From the NCBI GenBank assembly GCA_043228905.1, contig JBHGNT010000017.1:2666001-2730000 (forward strand): DNA of 64,000 nucleotides, written 5' to 3'. How positions within the stretch are numbered: the first letter of the stretch is position 1; each line of letters opens with the position of its first letter. The DNA is from Azolla caroliniana (Eukaryota; Polypodiophyta). Shown in pieces: positions 12,901 to 24,308 of the stretch. Under the pieces are notes generated by a model that was not told the DNA's origin, made no database searches, and worked only from the letters and a program-made list of their open reading frames with translations. The position numbers were made by a program, and so were the translations under genes.

Positions 12901-14604
12901 CTGATTCAGTTTCTTATAGTTCACACCCGCTGACTTTCTGCGTTGAATCCGTCCAGTTCCCTTAGCAGGTTTAGAAGATCCATCATCGGAGTGAGGTGGA
13001 GAACAATCCCTTTTCTGTTGTAATAGCCTAGCAGCTGCAACTCGAACTTCAATGTCTTTCCTTTTCTCCTCTGCAGTTTTTACACTTTTTTTTACTTCAT
13101 GGGGTCTTTTAGGCTGAGAAATACGCTGCTCCATGGGGTCATCCACAAGTTTTCTCATATGGATAAACCGTAGTTTCTCCTCATTCCCCCCTGTTCCAAG
13201 TGTTTTCATCCAGTTTGAAATCGATGCAATATTAGCTTTCTGTACAAGGTTACGAAGCTCCTGTTGTACTAGTTGAATCCGTGCTTCAGCTGTTGTGGAC
13301 TTGTGTTGGCCTTCTTCATGAAGACTCTCTTTTGCAGGATCGACAGGATCTTCAATCTCTAGAGCTCGTTGACACTCTTGAACCACTTCTTCATAGCCCT
13401 TACTATCTGTGGCTGCCTCAAATAGAAGCTGTGCATGAAATTGTGCGTACTCAACTGAGCATGGAGACAATAAGACAGCCTTTTGAGCAGCATCAATGGC
13501 ATCCTTGAGATGCCTCTGCTTAGTGGTTAGGTCTTCAATCATGGAAGCAAGTCTCATACATATGTGACCTCGAATTCTCTGAACCAACGCATTGCCTTCA
13601 TATCGGACACACGCATCTCTTATGAGCCTCAGTGCCTTGTTGCTGTTGCCCCTCCTTAATGCTACAAGGGCCTTCTCGCAGTCGCTCTTCACATTTGAAA
13701 GATCTTCTTGACATGTTTTACTTACGTCCAGACCTTTGCTTATTCCTGGCCCTCCACCATTGCCAGCATGTTCTACCCCATTGGTTCTAACATTTTCCTC
13801 TAGGTTTACACCATTGACTGCAAGAGAAGATAAAGATAAGTTTCTATAATCTGCAGTAAAGTCCACATTTTATCAAAGAAACATATGTAATCACAACTTC
13901 GATAGCTACAAATAACTGTCACTCTCTATATACCAGAAACCCTGTGATTATGGTCTCACAATCTGTCATGATCCTGTGAGGAAAGCTTTCCAGTCTGCAT
14001 TAAGCTCTTGTGCTTCAATAAAATAAACGGAAAATCACAAGTGTAACTGGTAGAAATTCCGATTGATAATGTTTTTACAATCTGCACAAAATTTTAGTGC
14101 TTCTGTAGCAAAATATTCTAGCCTATATCCAGACAAGAATTTGAATCACTTGACATTCAGGTCAGAGTCTACATAGACTGTCAGTCACCAAAGATTCCTA
14201 TTTAAGTGGTTCCAATAAACTGTTCAGCTTGGATCCTGCTCTGAGAGTGGAAGAAAGAAGAACAAAACAACAGCATGAAAAGAAATGTTTTTACAAAAGG
14301 AAGGATCAGGAGCTTGGGAAATGTTCAGGAGAAAAGACCGTGAGATGAAAGGAAGGACAAATCCTTACCTGAAGCAGAAGGTTAATGAACAAACGCCATG
14401 AGATTAGAAAGGAAGGAATAGAGGGGAAGAATAATGCATACCTGAAGCACTATGAGAGAGTTCAACATCGAGAGGAACAAGAGATCTGATGGGTTGGAAC
14501 GAAACAGAATCTGATGGAGGAGGAGGGTGAAGAAACGAGCCATTTGAAGAAGAAATGGAAGAAACGGCTGAACGAGGAGCCGAGGATCGTTTTTTCTGTC
14601 CCAT
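3958..14604 (-). CDS. Ubiquitin-specific-protease-related protein (plant DUF627/DUF629 family), 15 exons
   Basis: Large plant UCH-related protein, about 1724 residues. Exons (minus): 14604-14442, 13817-11131, 11061-10933, 10838-10647, 10547-10504, 9137-8440, 8362-8300, 6712-6617, 6524-6376, 5305-5090, 5004-4726, 4640-4493, 4423-4290, 4209-4123, 4047-3958. All junctions are GT-AG and keep phase. The start MGQKKRSSAPRS matches the family. Order: helical TPR-like N-terminal region (about 90-200); a C2H2-like finger CWNCGEKC..H..H (about 427-450); lysine-rich segment (about 1038-1057); charged coiled coil (about 1075-1140); C-terminal USP-type peptidase fold. The Cys box NEIGQYNCFLN (Cys near 1400) and His box GQHYHCF..WVMFDD (His near 1673) are both present, so a cysteine peptidase is possible; this is inference, as plant relatives are poorly characterised. 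Exon 2 could instead start at 13850 (also in phase), but 13817 has the better pyrimidine tract. Confidence 0.85.
7742..7804. repeat. 24-bp inverted repeat in an intron of the USP-related gene
   Basis: Arms at 7742-7765 and 7781-7804 are complementary at 23 of 24 positions with a 15-nt loop. It lies in the intron between exons 7 and 8 and falls inside a chance plus-strand reading frame (7498-7929). Confidence 0.8.
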
Positions 14605-15000
14605 CCACAACAGCGTGAGGAGGCAGATCGCCTCCCATGGATCAGAAACGAGCTGAAAGGTACTGAAATGGAGACCAATACATGGAAAAGGTGTAGTAAT
14701 AATAATAGCAAGAGGAAACCTGCTGGGGCGATATGGGGAGAAGAGGATGAAAAATAAAGCAGGCTAGGGTTTGCGTCTGCACAGACCTTCCTTTTCTTCT
14801 TTCCTGCCTTCCTTCCTGTAATTCTTTCCTTCCTTCCTTCCTTCTCCGCGAAAAAGAAAGCGAAAAGGCTTGCCTGAGAAGGAAGGAAAGAAACTATGGC
14901 GACTCGCGACTGTGAAGAAGTAAGTAAACAGAAGATTAGAGAAGAAGAGACGATTAAATAGGTAGGGCCTGTTTCGTAAATTTTGCATTCACGGTGTTTA
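14605..15000 (-). promoter_or_regulatory. Presumed 5' UTR and proximal promoter of the USP-related gene
   Basis: About 400 bp upstream of the MGQKKR start, rich in CTTC/TTCC tetranucleotide runs near 14800-14845 and 14876-14890. I found no convincing TATA box, so the transcription start is not placed. The assignment rests only on position. Confidence 0.45.
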
Positions 15001-15008
15001 GCTAACCT

Positions 15009-15185
15009 AACCATGGTTAAATTCCAACCTCAACCATGGTTAAGCGCTAGCCTTAACCATGGTCAAATTCCAAAGGTAACCATGGTTAAACACCAGCCCT
15101 TAACCATGGTTCAATTCCAAAGGTAACCATGGTTAAACGCCAGCCCTTAACCATGGTTCAATTCCAAAGGTAACCATGGTTATGT
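15009..15185. repeat. Phased array of eight AACCATGGTT palindromes
   Basis: CCATGG cores begin at 15011, 15034, 15057, 15080, 15104, 15127, 15151 and 15174, a spacing of 23-24 bp. Most sit in the longer palindrome TTAACCATGGTTAA. Two alternating spacers (one reading AATTCCAAAGG, the other ACGCCAGCCC) make the true repeat about 47 bp. The array lies about 400 bp upstream of the USP-related gene start. Each palindrome places a GGTTAA word on both strands, the core of the plant GT-1 element; a regulatory role is inference. Confidence 0.9.
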
Positions 15186-18100
15186 TCGAACCTGAACCCG
15201 TGTTTACATTATCGCCTCTCTTCCTCATCAAAGCCTCCTCCTTCCTTCCTTTCGCCACTTCTGAGAGAAAATCAATCAGGAGCTCTATTATTATTTATGT
15301 TTTTGACCCCCTCCCTCTCTTCTTCTTATCGATCGATAACCACTTCCCAACTTTTTTTTCCCACCATTCCCCGATGTTCCTTCGTTATGTTCCCATTTCT
15401 CGATGTCGATTGTTTTTGCGGATGAGTGTGATTGTACCCAAGTACTCTCTCGGTCTTTGTCCTTGAGGTTTCCCATGTTTAGGTACTAAATATATCTACT
15501 ACACGTTTTTCTCACATAACCCACCCTTTCATCCTTCGGGGACACACCATCACATGCTCAAACCTCTCGTCTTGTTTGATGTTTATTTCTTTGTTATTGT
15601 TGTTTTTACCTTGTTTCTACATCCCAAAAAAAAAGTCGCCTTGGATATAAAAAAACCTTCTTCTGTCATTTGTGCTTTGTGATTCATATTTCCTATTCAA
15701 AGATGTATGCATATTGTACTTTTCTCCTTCGACAATCAAGGATGTGACAAGTTATTTTAGCCTCTAACCTTGAGCAATGCTCACTCTCTAAACAATAGCT
15801 GAATTCAAGTAAAATACTTTGTTGTTCTCGAGTAAATTTAATTGGTGTTAGCCGCTCCCTAACAAGTGTTTCTTCTAACAAAGTAATATATAAAAATGTT
15901 GCCATGCATGGTTGCCGAACTATACATTGATTGATCCCTCTACATGGCCTCAACCAATTCACATGCTTGAGTGGCATCACGAGTATATTTCATCTTCACG
16001 TAAACCCCTCTTCATTGTTCTGTTAAAATAATGTTGGATTTATGTAAGACTTTATGCATAACTGGTGAGCCCTTCGTTCAAAGGTGTGCTTGCTAAATTG
16101 AATCCACCATTATGTGTTGATCTCTTATTTCTAGTCATGAAAATATCATGATGGTTGTGCTTAAGAAAATCCCAATTTGAAAGCGAGGCATTGCACGTTA
16201 CTCATGACAACTTACACACTTTACAATTTAACATTCTATCTACCTTTTGAGTTGTGATAGAAGATGTCTTATAGCCATGTAAGTTGGTATGTTGGGAGCG
16301 TGGAACCGGTCATCTAAAGTTTCTTGAGTTCGTTGTTGAAAAAATAGGTAAAAGTTTAACATGCATATAATATACAAGTAGTAAATGAAAACATATAAAA
16401 GCAAAGAAAATGCAATGTCTTTATTCGGATGTTATTATTTAGTGCACATTGAACTCCGTTCATAATTTTGGGTTTGTAAGAGTAAAAAATATACCTGAAA
16501 ATAGAAATATATGAAAATTATTCACTAAAACCAATCCAATGGAAGAAAGCTATATGTTTCGTAGAATAATGACCCAAAAACATGAAACATAAATAGTAGA
16601 AAAAAATGGAGAATATGTATGAAGAGTGATTGTGTTGAAAAATGGTTTATCAAATCTAAGTGTTAAATTGTATAATGTATTATTTAATTGTTCAGACACT
16701 CAACTTTACATGAAGGGCCTAAAATAATATTCGTTGAGGATACAATTATTGTTTTGCTAATAAAGCTTTAAACTTGATACAACATGCAATGACTTCTTAA
16801 TTAGCATTTATATTTAGTGCATGCATTCATAAACAAGTTTTTAGTTTCTACATTGAACAAGGATGTAATGTAGGAAGATAGATTGTTAAGTTATGACTCG
16901 TGACAATCAAATGTGAGAGAAAAATGAACAACCAATGTGTGGATTACCTAAACTTACATGCCATGATGTACCCCGTCCTCTCTACATCTTCTTACCATTG
17001 AACTCATTATTCTTGGACCATATCTTTATCTAAAACTAGTTAAATCGCGTCTTTATACTTCATACTATTGTTTTCCTTCATGTTGTATTATTTTTTCATG
17101 CCTTCATGGTAACCGTGGTTGTATTAGATATTGTCTCTTCATTTGGTTTGTCCGATCTTGTGGCATCACAAATGCCCAATGCTTCATAGCCACATTTCAT
17201 CTTCCTTGTAAGTTGTATTATCATTATGAGATATTGTTTAGTATTTCCATCTCATCCATGAGCAGTTTGTCATGACTTAGTCGTCTATACATTGAGCATG
17301 CATTGCATCACATGATTAGGCATTATTTTTTGGCATGTCAAGTCCGTTCATGTTTTATTATCACTTCTAAATTTGTATTTTGATCCATATTTATATGCAC
17401 ATATTTTCTTCATTTGAAAGGAATGGAATACATTCACGAACTACAAGTGACAAAGGTATGTGAATTTTCATCGATGGTTGGCTTGCTTTACATGGCAACT
17501 ATGCACACATTTTCAAATATTTGGTGTTAAAATTGTAGGTCATTTACTTGTCTATATTCCACTAAGACTTGTCATATTAGTTGTCTGTCTTTGGTGAGTC
17601 ATAATAGTACATGCAACAAAGGTACATGAGATTCTTTCGTTAAGACTCGTCAAACTAGTTGTTCTTTATCATGCAAGGGATCAAACAAACTCTAAAACTA
17701 GAATCAAAATATGTAAATACCTAAAATCTCATAAGGTTATCCATTAAGACTTGTCAAACTCATTGTTTCTCATCATCGAATTTCCAAAAAAGAATGTGTT
17801 TGTTGAAAACTAAATACGTCTATGACAACGTTTCCATTGCTACTTCCATCCAACTTTGTAGTGTTGGATGTTGTGATTGAAACTAGATTTATATATTTTT
17901 GGATACATTCAATATATATTTTGTCAAAATATTAAATATAATAATGTTTCTTATAGAATGGGAAATAATTTTTTTAAGACAATGTCAAAATGATTTAAAA
18001 ATATACCCACGCAAGGTTTTACATCCTTTGTTTTGATCTTCATTGGAGGCATTGGTATAATTAGTACAATATTGAACTATTCATGCAACATGGAATAGTG

Positions 18101-20644
18101 ATTGGAATGAGAAAGGAAGAAACACAAGAATATGATTCTAGCCAATGTCAACAAATAATAAAGGTCATGTCAATAACACAGTTCCTAGAGTCTTGGATTT
18201 GATAATAAAGTCAAACTTCAAGTTTAAGGTGATCATAATAAATTGATGTATGATAGTGAAAGGAGGAGTTTCTTGAAGGGAATTGGGGTAACCATAAGTT
18301 AATAAAAACATAAACATCTATAAGAGTTTCCTCCAAAAGTTTCAATCATCACATAACATCCTCATTAAATTGTCGATGACACGATTAAAGCTAATGATCA
18401 TAAGCCATGACATTTAAGTTAAATGATATATAGAATATCTTATTACCATTTCAAACCCTATACAATAGGAATGTCGTGGGACGAGATAGCAAATGAAGAT
18501 GATACATTGTCACCTTCTTATGAGGTCAAAATGGTGGTGTATTCTTGTTGGGAGCACAATTGCAATATGAGGTCGTGCAAAGATAATTCTAAAAAATTTC
18601 ATAAATCATAATTACGTCACTGTAATTGTAAATACTTGACTAATTATGCGGTGTTCAAAACAATTTCATAATGGTTATGTAACAATCCCTTATTTGTTGG
18701 TATGGAGTATTGCATATGATGCATGCACAACTTATCCTTCTCAATGCGGCAAGCTCTTAGAATGGTTGATCACAAGTAGCATAGCAGACTTGAGAACTTG
18801 AAGTCTACATATATCGTCTTTCCACCTAAACTTACTTTCTGCTCTAAGTGAATAACCATTTTTTTTTCCTTCCATTAGTTGTATAAAAAGGGTCATAACA
18901 ACTACAACATACAAAGTTTTTTCCCTCCCATCCCGTCTTGTGAATAACCATATTTCATCAACTATGATTGTGTTAATCTATTCTTTATGCTTAATTGACC
19001 ATTTACACTCGCATGACAAAGTGGATATTAAACCCACACTTTACAATTCCCTTTTTACCACACAATTACATTTTTTGAAAGTTACATGTTTTAGAGACGT
19101 GCAAGGTTAACTATACATAAACACACACACGTACAAATACGGTCATTAGATCATTAAATTAATGAAACTTGCATAAGGACAAAACATTGTGCTTGGGTGT
19201 TCTATATAAAAGGACTTTTTGAGTGTAACATGAAAAAGCACTTTAGCTAGCTAAGGAGGTTTCACATATTGCATTGAGAGTAATTACATATAGCACCCCA
19301 TGTAAAATAACATCACCACATTTGCTCATATTCATTACATCATTATGTGTTTCTAATTTTGAGAATTACATTGAATTCATCATGGCAAGCAAAGCTTTTT
19401 AGCGGAGCATGATGTTACTGCGAGTTGTGTGTTAAGTACTTTAATTTTCATTTTTGCCATGAGAGATGACAAAATAAGACCCTATATAAAACCACCTCAA
19501 CAATGAGAGAAACAAGTGAAAATAGGGGGAACATGTATTATTGAAATTCCATTTCATGATATACTATGTAATCGATATTGGGGGTTCAACCAAAAAAGTT
19601 GTATCGCCCCGACTGTCTTTTCATTGATTCTATATTTATAGCCAAAGTCACCATGATTGATCAAGATGAAGAATTGGGGGCTGAGTACTAATATGGATGG
19701 AGCGAATAGACTCAAATAGGTAAAGAATCTCACATATCTTTGATAAAATGATCAATAATCTCACCACCACCATATTTTGTTAGTAGTGTAAGATGCAACA
19801 CAGAATACAAACGTGTAGAACCTCTAAATAAATCTGTTGAAAATATGTCTCAAACTAAAAACTCAAAACAATTTATAATACTGAAAGTCTCAAAATGATA
19901 CTTTGGCCCATGTAAAGGGTTCATGTTATGTAAGACATATTACTATCCCATATAAAACCTTTCAGCCTCGTGTTGTATTTTACTTAAACATAATGCTGTG
20001 TATATATTATTATTCCACAATGAGAATATTATGAAAAAGGACATCAATGCACCTTGCATTTCTACAAATCTTAAATGATACATTAAAATGCGGCTTAAAT
20101 CAGGACTTGAATGATCTTTCTAATTCAAGGTTCTGATGCCACACTTTAGAGTCTTTAACAAGCATCACTCAGTTTTATGAGAATGGAGGTTCTTGAGGAA
20201 TTTTCTATAAGGGTCGTGTTGCACTACTCTATTATCACCATGTAAAGACAAGTCGTTTTGTCATGGTATGAAGATCAATGAGAAGCTTCTAAATATCATT
20301 GTCTGTATAGAAGCCATAACCTTAATACTTACTGGATTGAAAGTTGTAAAGAAAAGGTAACAATTGGAGGACATGAACCAAAACCATGGACAAGTTTCCT
20401 ATGAACATGTTTCCCACTACATGGTCTGGACCAATTCTCTGAAAATGACTGATACACCCACATGTTCCCTCATTCCTACAAAACAATATATCAACACAAC
20501 ATATGTTGATCATTAAGAACCACATTATATATCAAAACTGTCATATAAACCAGAGAGCACAACGAACCTTTCCGGACAAAATGAAAGTACACTGCGTGAA
20601 GCAGAGTTATTTCACAGCAATGTTTGCTCAACATGAATGGCAGC
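15186..20644. other. Gene-poor AT-rich stretch
   Basis: About 5.4 kb with no reading frame above 100 residues and no domain I recognise on either strand. The longest frames (15176-15466 plus, 15693-15980 minus, 18423-18611 plus) are isolated, lack splice partners and have no family resemblance. It may contain decayed repeats. I see no RNA gene in it. Confidence 0.55.
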
Positions 20645-21260
20645 CTAGCTATATTGAATGAGTTGTCCTACAGAATCATGCAAATCAAGGCATGAGTCAA
20701 GTAGTGCCACAACATCAAGTTCATTCATGACAAACAGAAGGCTTACCATTTGGATCAGTATCAATACCAAGCCCACTGCATGTCAATATTAAACCCTTAA
20801 AACGGTTGAGATACTCCTGTTAAACAATTTAAGTAACCGTTAAAGTGCACAATTTGACACTTTGCCTTTCAATTAATTCACCCTATGCATGACTTGAATT
20901 CAACCTATGATATGCATCAAAGTGTCTTGGGAGCATATTTAAAGATCAAGGAGTCATCGGTCTTACTATTATTGTATATTGACGAATATCGATGTCTGCA
21001 CACATGTCGTATTCAAGACGTTTCACAGGATCACTTAGGACTGCTTCAAATGGTTACAGAACAGTAAGGATAACGATGCGAGAAACAGAATGATCCTTAC
21101 TGGTTTACACTCTGTAGATTACCTCGATATGCCTCGCTGATTTCCTGAAACTTTCTGGTAGCATGATCATCCCCCTTGTGTTTATCTGGATGCCACTTCT
21201 GCAAGGCAAAAATTATAGAATTATGTCATCAGTACACACACACACACAAAGAGCTCTGAC

Positions 21261-21315
<55 letters not shown>

Positions 21316-23271
21316 AATGCGAGTCGCAGATAATTGCTTCTTATTGATTCATCCGAAGCATCATAGTTGACTTCCAGCACCTCATAAAAGTCATCCTGAT
21401 CATTCACAAGTAAATCCAAAATTCAATGCATCTTTCAGAAAACAGAATATTTCCTGGGCATGTAAATTGACGGATTTACAAACATTTAGTTGAATCAAAT
21501 TCTCCGAACGGTTTAGGGCCAGTTTTAATCATTCTTGTAGCAGATCCACTACAGATCATACATGTCGATTGGGGGGGGGGGGGGGGGTTCAATAAACAAA
21601 GGGTTCTCTGATGCTGTCATGTGCACAAAAAATTGCTTTTTTATGAAATAGAGTTGTAGAGTGGGGAATGATCACTGCAGTGAATCTCTGTAATGTGGCG
21701 AGAATAGGCAATTTGACAGAATGCATGGCATTGAATTATTGATTCCATTTTGAAAAGGCCAGGGAAATGGTATCTGAAGCAAACAGTTGGGGGATGCAAA
21801 TTGAACCACTCTGCTTAGAAAAGGTACACCTACTTTAGATAGTTGAAATGTACGTCAAGGTATCATCAAATTGTGCAACAATTCAGTGAAGGGATAAAAG
21901 TCTCATGAGTTTCACCTGGTGAATGGTAGTTTTCCAAACTGCAAACACATATGGGCCAGAATGTATGGTTTAAAGCCTCGAAAATGCTTCTGTGGGATAT
22001 CATTTTGCACCATGAAATCAAGGGGATGAGCTCCATATGGCATACATCACTATCCACTTTATTATCAATACCAGAAAAGTCTAAAGTTCATATATCAAAC
22101 CGTGAAGCTGTCATATCTTAAAACAAGTTACAATGCTGGATTTTATTGATAGAGAAAACTCTAAACTTTTGCAAAAGAACCAATTATTATTATTATTTTC
22201 CCACGTTTAATCACAGCAAATCTGATTTATCAGATAACATTCAACACCCAAAAACGAAAGAACACATGCTACAGATGGAAAGAACTATCAAATTCAAATG
22301 ATCCTCTGTATTCCACATATTCTACCCTTATTTAATGATGCTCCAAATTGTGAGAATAGGTCTCTAATAAAGAGGAGCTGGGAACATATATTTTGCCTTT
22401 ACGTAAACCTAAGCTCAAGTACGGAAGTAACAGAAAAAAGTAGTTAAAAAATCAAAGAAGATCACAGAACCATTGCTCAATGCTGAGAAACAGACAATTT
22501 CTTGGGAGAAAGTAGTCTGCAAATATTGATTGCATTATTCTGAAGCCAAAAGTAAAAATATTTATCTTATGGATTTCTTACATGGTCAGGAAATATGTGA
22601 TTCAGATTTCCTTAAGAATGTCTTTCCTTCCATATAATTGCTGCTCATGGACTTACTCAGAAGAATTGAATGGAAGTTTTCACAGCATCCAGGCAGCTAA
22701 TAAGGGCCACACTGAACAAGGTCATTGACGAAATCCCAAGGCTCACAAAAACCTTATATTCAGGCTACATGCACAGTTTTTATTCAAGTACTATGATTTT
22801 TTGTAGTGATCGGTTAAGTCCAATGCATGAGAGGGATTTGTGATGAGAAAATGCAATTTATATTTGATGTGTAGGAGCCTGTGAATGAACCGGCTGTTCT
22901 ACCAGAAAATACTATATATGCTTCAGCTTGGTATGATTATGTCTCCTGACCATACCAAAATTACCAGTGACACTACTCGTGATAGAACATACATGCTCTT
23001 CTTTGTTTCTTTCTCTGCCTGCCTGCCTGTTTGTCTTTTCATGGCTATGAACTTCACAAAATTCTGGTTTTATGTAGAGAGCTATATAACGGCAAACATT
23101 TGCTGTAACCGGTATCACATTAACCGTACCTAAAGTCTTATCACAATCTCTCTCTTTCTCGACCACTCTCTGTGCAAATAGATATGTGTGGATTCATACC
23201 TTTCGATTCTCTTGCAACTTGTCGAAGACAAATTCATCGTGATCAGATTTGTGTGTGTCCTCCTGGCTCAT
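20645..23271 (-). CDS. Small J-domain (DnaJ) co-chaperone, 6 exons
   Basis: Compact plant DnaJ-domain protein of about 131 residues; J domains stimulate the ATPase of Hsp70 partners. Exons (minus): 23271-23200, 21395-21315, 21198-21123, 21040-20967, 20816-20747, 20667-20645, all in consistent phase. After an acidic N-terminus ([10 protein letters not shown]) the J domain runs from [14 protein letters not shown] (about residue 25) through [11 protein letters not shown], with the HPD triad at about residues 54-56, to [16 protein letters not shown]. The C-terminal [18 protein letters not shown] is typical of a small plant DnaJ subgroup. There is no signal peptide, membrane segment or zinc region, so a soluble cytosolic or nuclear protein is likely. 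Intron 1 is about 1.8 kb. The donor after exon 2 (TTG|GTCTCT) leads straight into a (CT)n tract in the gene sense and is weak; the exon 1 start is the least certain part. Confidence 0.8.
21233..21314. repeat. (CA)n and (GA)n microsatellites at a DnaJ splice donor
   Basis: A short (CA)8 run is followed by about 26 GA units at 21262-21313. In the gene sense this is a CT tract that starts two bases inside the intron after exon 2. Confidence 0.9.
21571..21587. repeat. Poly-G run of 17
   Basis: Seventeen consecutive G in intron 1 of the DnaJ gene. Its length is probably unreliable in sequencing. Confidence 0.9.
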
Positions 23272-23292
23272 TATCTGCGCAGGCAAATCATG

Positions 23293-23364
23293 CCCTCCTC
23301 CTCCTCCTCCTCCTCCTCCTCTTCTTCTTCTTCTTCTTATGATGATGATGACGACGATGATGAA
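23293..23364. repeat. CTC/TTC/GAT triplet microsatellites upstream of the DnaJ gene
   Basis: Successive (CTC)n, (TTC)n and GATGATGATGACGAC runs directly upstream of the DnaJ start codon, most likely 5' UTR. They produce spurious poly-Ser, poly-Pro and poly-Asp reading frames. Confidence 0.9.
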
Positions 23365-23819
23365 GAAGAAAGGAATTCCCTCTTCTTATGAAATTGGTGG
23401 AGAAGAAGAAATTTTCTTTCTCTTTCAGTTGTGCGTGAGAATAGAATGAAAATTGACTGCTTTTTGGATGATGACGATGATGGTGGTGTTCTGTTCTGTT
23501 CTGCTCTGCTCTGTGTCTGCTTCTTTATCTGTGTAAAAAGAAGGAAGGCTCGTTTTTCTTCTTCTTTTTTCCGCAATAAGAATAAAAGCTTTCTTTGTTT
23601 TGGTTTATTGCAAGGCAGAGTAGAATGGAGATGAGATTTGTATGTATATGAAGCTGATGTGGATGTATAGATGGATCAAATGTGTGTGTACATACACATG
23701 CACATACATGGATTACACAAATTTAGACATATCCACTACACACTTAGACCTCGTTCCCATGTTCCCATTATTGCAAATGCTCTCCATTCAAGCTACACCG
23801 CTATAAAATAAATTGATTG

Positions 23820-24234
23820 TGTTGAGCGGCAAGCTCAACTGGAGCTGGATCGGCTGGATAAGCATGAGCCGGGAAGCGAGACGGATCGGTAAGCCATGAG
23901 GAACCGAGCCGGCAAGCAACAGAGCCAGTGAGTTGGGGAGCCGGTTAGCCGGATCCAATCGGTAACCGGAAGCCTAGTATTAGTTTAGACTACTAGGCAA
24001 TTATAGTCTCGCAGTAAGTGTGAGAAGCTCGTGTGAGCATTGAAGTACGTGGTACTTCTGTCAGTCCCACGAGGACTTGTATAAATAGTGCTACCGAGCA
24101 CAGTTGTAAGTGATAGAGTGTTTTATATTTTTTGAATATAGCTTTGAGGTTCTGCTCTCTCTGTCTCTCCCCGTGTACTCTGTGTATTCCCTGATTTCCC
24201 TGTCTTCTAACGCTTCCGCAAGTAATCGTTTTCA
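23820..24234 (+). repeat. 5' LTR of the Copia element
   Basis: 415 bp from TGTTGAGCGGC to CGTTTTCA. A TATA box (TATAAATA) lies at about 24079. The first 20 bases contain an internal inverted repeat, GTTGAG...CTCAAC. The upstream half is dense in GCCGG and CGGAT words. Confidence 0.93.
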
Positions 24235-24246
24235 TGGTATTAGAGC
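24235..24246 (+). promoter_or_regulatory. Primer-binding site of the Copia element
   Basis: TGGTATTAGAGC directly follows the 5' LTR. This is one base from TGGTATCAGAGC, complementary to the 3' end of initiator tRNA-Met, the usual plant Copia primer. Confidence 0.85.
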
Positions 24247-24308
24247 GCGAGGGTTGAGAACCTCCGCAGTCGACAAACGCTTGAAAGCAAACCCTAACAG
24301 ACAGAGAA

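Noticed and set aside
23293-23576. Poly-Ser, poly-Pro and poly-Asp frames
   Set aside because: Products of triplet microsatellites in the presumed DnaJ leader.
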